Positions 61,101 through 64,000 of a DNA stretch of 64,000 nt are shown piece after piece. Below the pieces are notes generated by a model. That model saw nothing but the letters and a program-made list of their open reading frames with translations. It was not told the DNA's origin and ran no database searches. Each line of letters begins with the position of its first letter. Position 1 is the stretch's first letter. The DNA comes from Thermoplasmata archaeon. Lineage in GTDB: Archaea; Thermoplasmatota; Thermoplasmata; Methanomassiliicoccales; Methanomethylophilaceae. A program made the position numbers and the translations under genes. The stretch covers positions 1 through 64,000 of the forward strand of contig SUTA01000012.1 in NCBI GenBank assembly GCA_015063135.1, in the 5' to 3' direction.

Positions 61101-63987
61101 CAGTAACGGAATATGGGATGAATACCTGCGAAAGAGCTGTATTCTGGAACGCCGCATTACCGATCTTCGTGATGGTGCTGGGCAGGTTGACCGAGACCAT
61201 ATGAGTTTGGTTCTTGAATGCATTCGAGCCTATGGAGGTCACACCGTCATTTATGCTAACGACAAACACATCGACATCATACCACGGCGGAACGAATGAC
61301 TCGTCATAATCCGGCATAGCCCCAGTACCTGTGATTGTAATGACCTTATCGGTTGACAGAGGATTGGTGTTAAGAACGGAATTACCCGTGGCAGTCACAG
61401 AATTCCACCAAAGTCCAGTGGGATTATTATTACGATCCAGTATCTGACTGAATACGTAGCTAGGATCCGTGACATATACGCCTGGATGATAATAGTCCCA
61501 TCTATCATTGCCAACAGTCACTTGTTTATATGGGGAAACCAGCTCTCCGGTGATACCGGAATATATCACAAGTGCCTTCACATTACCGGTTTTCTTAGCT
61601 CTGAAATCATCAACATCATCGATACCGTTTATGATCAATGTTTTCAGATTATATTTAAATCCTTGAGAACTAGATCCTTCCATACCCTTATAGCTATCAA
61701 GGATCAGTGAATCCACATGTGTCGAGTAATAATAGTTTCCCGTATCTTTCGGCACCTTTTCGGCGTTCGTGACAGTTCCTGTGATGTGAGAATACACCCA
61801 ATCAATCTCATCCGATTCAAATATGATGGCGTTCGGAACCTTCTGAGATCCCCCAGTTATGGACACGCCACCTGAACCAGCCTGTGCTCTTTCACTAACT
61901 ATGGAAACGTTCTTTCCTGAAAGGATCTGTTTATTCAAGATGGTGAATTGACCGACGCTGTCCTTTTCATAAAGATCGCCATCGATTATCTTTAAGTTGG
62001 CATTATCGTCTGAAACTATCACCTTTTCAAGTTTCCACGTACCGCCTACAATGCTGCCATGGGGTTCGAAGTTCGAATGAAGGTAGTAAATTACGCATTC
62101 TCCTCTACAATCCAATTGACCCCGAGTGCCACTATAAACTCCCTCTACAGATTCAGGTATGTAAACTGTTTTGGCCTTGGTCTCTACGACGTTTTGTGGC
62201 AGTGTGACAGCACCGCCCTGGATCACAAGAAGCCTGTCCTTAGAACCCGATTTTCCGTTATCATCAGCAATGATATCAACATACTGTGGAATTCCAGCTA
62301 AGATCCTTATGGATCTATCAAATGCCTCTATAGCAAGAAATCCTCCAGGTCTGCCATTATAATCATAGTGTCCATCCCATTTGGGGGCCTGGTACACAGT
62401 CTTAGTATCCTGCTTGATCTTCGTTGTAAGGTAGATGTGACCTGTTTGCATCGAGGATATCGTTCTTGCTGTAGGTTCGGTCTCCCCCGTAAAAGTTCCG
62501 TTGGAATCATAATATCCCAATAATTCCCCATTGGAGTCATAGTATCCAAGTCCTGTATGCGCTCCGGCGTTATCCCTGAGTCCTGGATAGAAATCGTAAA
62601 GTCCGATCGCGGCTCCGCTCGAATTAACGAATGCTTCATTCACATTGAGGTCAGCAGCCCTATTGAAATCCATGACCACCGCGAAAAGTGCCGAGCAGTT
62701 CTTGAAGGCGTTGGCTCCCAATGAAGACAACCCGGTACCGAACTGTACCGCCCTGATGGCTGTACAGTTCATGAATGCCGATTCTCCGATTGAAGTGAGC
62801 CCGTTGGGTGTGGATACCGATTTGAGAGCGGAACACCCATAGAATGCCTGCTTGCCGATTGACTGCACCTTTTCGGTGATAATGATCTGCTCCAGATGCG
62901 TGTTCCCATAGAACGCGTAATCCGCTATCGCTTCAACATAGTAAGGCACGACAAACACGTCTATGTTCAGCAACCCTCTATTCGCTGGGGGATAGCATAT
63001 GAGTGTTTGCTTGCCCACCGAACCGCTGTCTACAATATCTTTCAGGTAAAGTACACCATCCTCAGCCATATAGTGGGAATTGTTCGCACCCACTTTGATC
63101 GTCGCAAGGTTGGTGCATCCCTTGAACACACCGTCTCCTATGGATTCCACCCCGTCAGGGATGAAGATATTAGTGAAATTAGAGCTGCTGATACCCTTGA
63201 ATGCGTATGATGAGATGGTCTTGATACCGTAAGGAAGCTTGACACCTACGATGGTGTCTACTTTCTCGGACCATGGGAATCCATCCTCATCATAAGCGTT
63301 CATAGGGCCTTCTCCTGAGATCGCTAGCACGTTATCGGATGAGATAGCGAATTTGAGCTTAGGTCCGCAATAGGAGTCCGCATCGGATTCGAGAACGAAC
63401 ATTGGGTACAAGGTAAGATCCTCATTCTCCGTTTCATACCTGTCCCCCGGCTGATAGGTGACTCCGTCACCGTCCTCCGAATCGCACCAGCAGAAGAACT
63501 TGTAACCGATGTAGGGGAGGAATTGGTCATCGAGAACGGCCGCATCATTCTCCAGGATGTTGAGGGATTCGGCTGAACCGCGCGTCTGGGTGTACGTCGA
63601 AGTGACCTCTATGGACTTAACCCACTTGTAGATCACATCCCCGTTCTCCCACACGGGATCGAGTTCTACATCGGCCGTCACCGTTATCACATCCCCGGCT
63701 TCATGGTTCACCACTCCGTCGTCATCCGAGTCCCATCCCTTGATCTTCCCGGATCCGGGATAGCCCAGCTGCTCGAGGGTCTTCACCGTATAGGATGAAT
63801 CCACATCGGAATCGGTGTAGCCGTCGCCGATTTTGTATGTCACGGAATAACCTGTCGGATCCGCCTCGGACTCGAACGAGAACGAGAAGTCGAGGTCCCA
63901 GGCCTGGGAGGCCCCCGCCCATGCCGTCAGCAGGAACATGGAGACTATGAGGCAGGAGCCTGCCCTGGCCTTCGTGAGGGGTTTCAT
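58117..63987 (-). CDS. giant secreted BspA-like leucine-rich-repeat surface protein
   Basis: Signal peptide; many LRR_5 units e.g. GVTSIGSNAFKNQTHMVSVNLPSTITKIGNAAFQNTALSQVFIPYSVTEIGYDSFIDCSDL; no CGA codon in 1956 codons. Confidence 0.92.
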   Translation of the reverse strand: MKPLTKARAGSCLIVSMFLLTAWAGASQAWDLDFSFSFESEADPTGYSVTYKIGDGYTDSDVDSSYTVKTLEQLGYPGSGKIKGWDSDDDGVVNHEAGDVITVTADVELDPVWENGDVIYKWVKSIEVTSTYTQTRGSAESLNILENDAAVLDDQFLPYIGYKFFCWCDSEDGDGVTYQPGDRYETENEDLTLYPMFVLESDADSYCGPKLKFAISSDNVLAISGEGPMNAYDEDGFPWSEKVDTIVGVKLPYGIKTISSYAFKGISSSNFTNIFIPDGVESIGDGVFKGCTNLATIKVGANNSHYMAEDGVLYLKDIVDSGSVGKQTLICYPPANRGLLNIDVFVVPYYVEAIADYAFYGNTHLEQIIITEKVQSIGKQAFYGCSALKSVSTPNGLTSIGESAFMNCTAIRAVQFGTGLSSLGANAFKNCSALFAVVMDFNRAADLNVNEAFVNSSGAAIGLYDFYPGLRDNAGAHTGLGYYDSNGELLGYYDSNGTFTGETEPTARTISSMQTGHIYLTTKIKQDTKTVYQAPKWDGHYDYNGRPGGFLAIEAFDRSIRILAGIPQYVDIIADDNGKSGSKDRLLVIQGGAVTLPQNVVETKAKTVYIPESVEGVYSGTRGQLDCRGECVIYYLHSNFEPHGSIVGGTWKLEKVIVSDDNANLKIIDGDLYEKDSVGQFTILNKQILSGKNVSIVSERAQAGSGGVSITGGSQKVPNAIIFESDEIDWVYSHITGTVTNAEKVPKDTGNYYYSTHVDSLILDSYKGMEGSSSQGFKYNLKTLIINGIDDVDDFRAKKTGNVKALVIYSGITGELVSPYKQVTVGNDRWDYYHPGVYVTDPSYVFSQILDRNNNPTGLWWNSVTATGNSVLNTNPLSTDKVITITGTGAMPDYDESFVPPWYDVDVFVVSINDGVTSIGSNAFKNQTHMVSVNLPSTITKIGNAAFQNTALSQVFIPYSVTEIGYDSFIDCSDLTRFSVSTLAEWTKDASTVYGNQVYSAYNGILMNKDQTQVICCPAGMTGSITLPSTATAIADYSFHGSQLSSIELSWAGGGITTIGAHAFETSSIEAVKLDKVTSLGQYAFADCTSLSSLETGATLSTIPSHAFEGCEYLYEIILGRSIVFENYSMPYKMKYNTSFGEIEDKQVDAEGYLYDDIGYYSIYSIDGDSSERVRVRSHTVPLLTGIMYSSVPITTTNKCGESLYWTFMDQRGKLLITGTGDMYDTYSTTSRPGWYSVRASITSVSMPSAMTSIGSYSFADLTGLESVNLPSSLQSVGSYAFSGSGLTQINIKSGITIGEHSFESTRIEKLTLRLAEVPDSAFAGITALEVVSFSTELDEIGANAFSGCTDLSSVIFSKACTVDSTSFPTVAGHWYLSGEGDPVGTIPSPDGPCYYTLDAVVEPAANCGTKSAGVFADNLKYKLVNGIVIISGSGAMGDLSSGGSELWQGSSFTDVVFPAGMTYIGTYAFEGSSLSTLDLSSQTSLRIGQSAFAGSSLTTLTLGSNATIDESAFEGCGSISDLTIGSGAALGDSAFEGCTGLSTLSISGLASAGNDVFKGCTGLTTVVVSGASSTTTEVGSSMFEGCSAITSAKLSQYKTLGDYTFKNCINILVADLDSVPTTGSSFFTGCAKLTTLKLSHTSPTSYSMADITGPITLTINGVSIGDSAFLEHTTIVELNTATKAVNDNSSSTIGANAFKGCTSLRVVTLSDTTTIGANAFDGCTALEQFTAGSELTNIGEDAFKGLTGYSANGSTMRNNGYTPGINVNVVSNAITNHTEPRVELAADIEYSNSISNSKTIHIDLSGHKLTAQSGLTISHGTILYTEDSSPLDTGRIATSSDSAGVPYYDWVHINTNDKIHYTVGDATYQRALHDGELLYTVKALDPSATDMFVCWTNGTAGAMPDQCVLSLSDDGHSGADGYYTMVLGGTTFGTATGFYLTAEFGDVSYQSTYTA

Positions 63988-64000
63988 GCCGTCCCCTCCC

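Noticed and set aside
52266-63987. CRISPR or DNA tandem repeat array in the giant genes
   Set aside because: Repetition is at protein level (LRR/InlB-like units) with divergent DNA; no direct repeats with regular spacers.

Overview
This 64 kb window is archaeal chromosome. Gene content (type III RuBisCO/AMP pathway, anaerobic cobalamin genes, archaeal TFS/PCNA/Spt5/SecE/L11, geranylgeranyl reductase, Taw2-like protein, huge BspA-like and beta-helix surface proteins) suggests a gut-type Methanomassiliicoccales/Thermoplasmata relative; the taxonomy is inference. It holds about 60 genes, one tRNA-Ser(CGA) and one TnpB element. I saw no rRNA and no CRISPR array. The main result concerns the genetic code. 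In-frame CGA is missing from the body of every conserved gene I read, but it sits at the natural C-terminus of 23 genes, where a stop is expected: ProA, ProB, CbiC, CbiA, TFS, FSA-like, GmhB, heptose kinase, RNase III, AMP phosphorylase, deacetylase, FtsJ, UPF0147 and others. The standard-code ORF track therefore creates false fusions (ProA-ProB, TFS-PCNA, Zn ribbon-SLC13) and run-on tails that cross promoters, terminator hairpins and neighbouring genes. Conversely, no well-supported gene ends at TAG, and TAG interrupts three recognisable coding sequences (Zn-macrodomain protein, TnpB RuvC-III motif, GmhA/GmhB). The window reads coherently if CGA = stop and TAG = sense. Explanations to separate: true codon reassignment (with UAG = Pyl or Arg), CGA-to-UGA RNA editing, or an artefactual/synthetic TAG<->CGA exchange. 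A second candidate is an uncharacterised GTPase/membrane/surface-protein operon at 20.1-26.7 kb.
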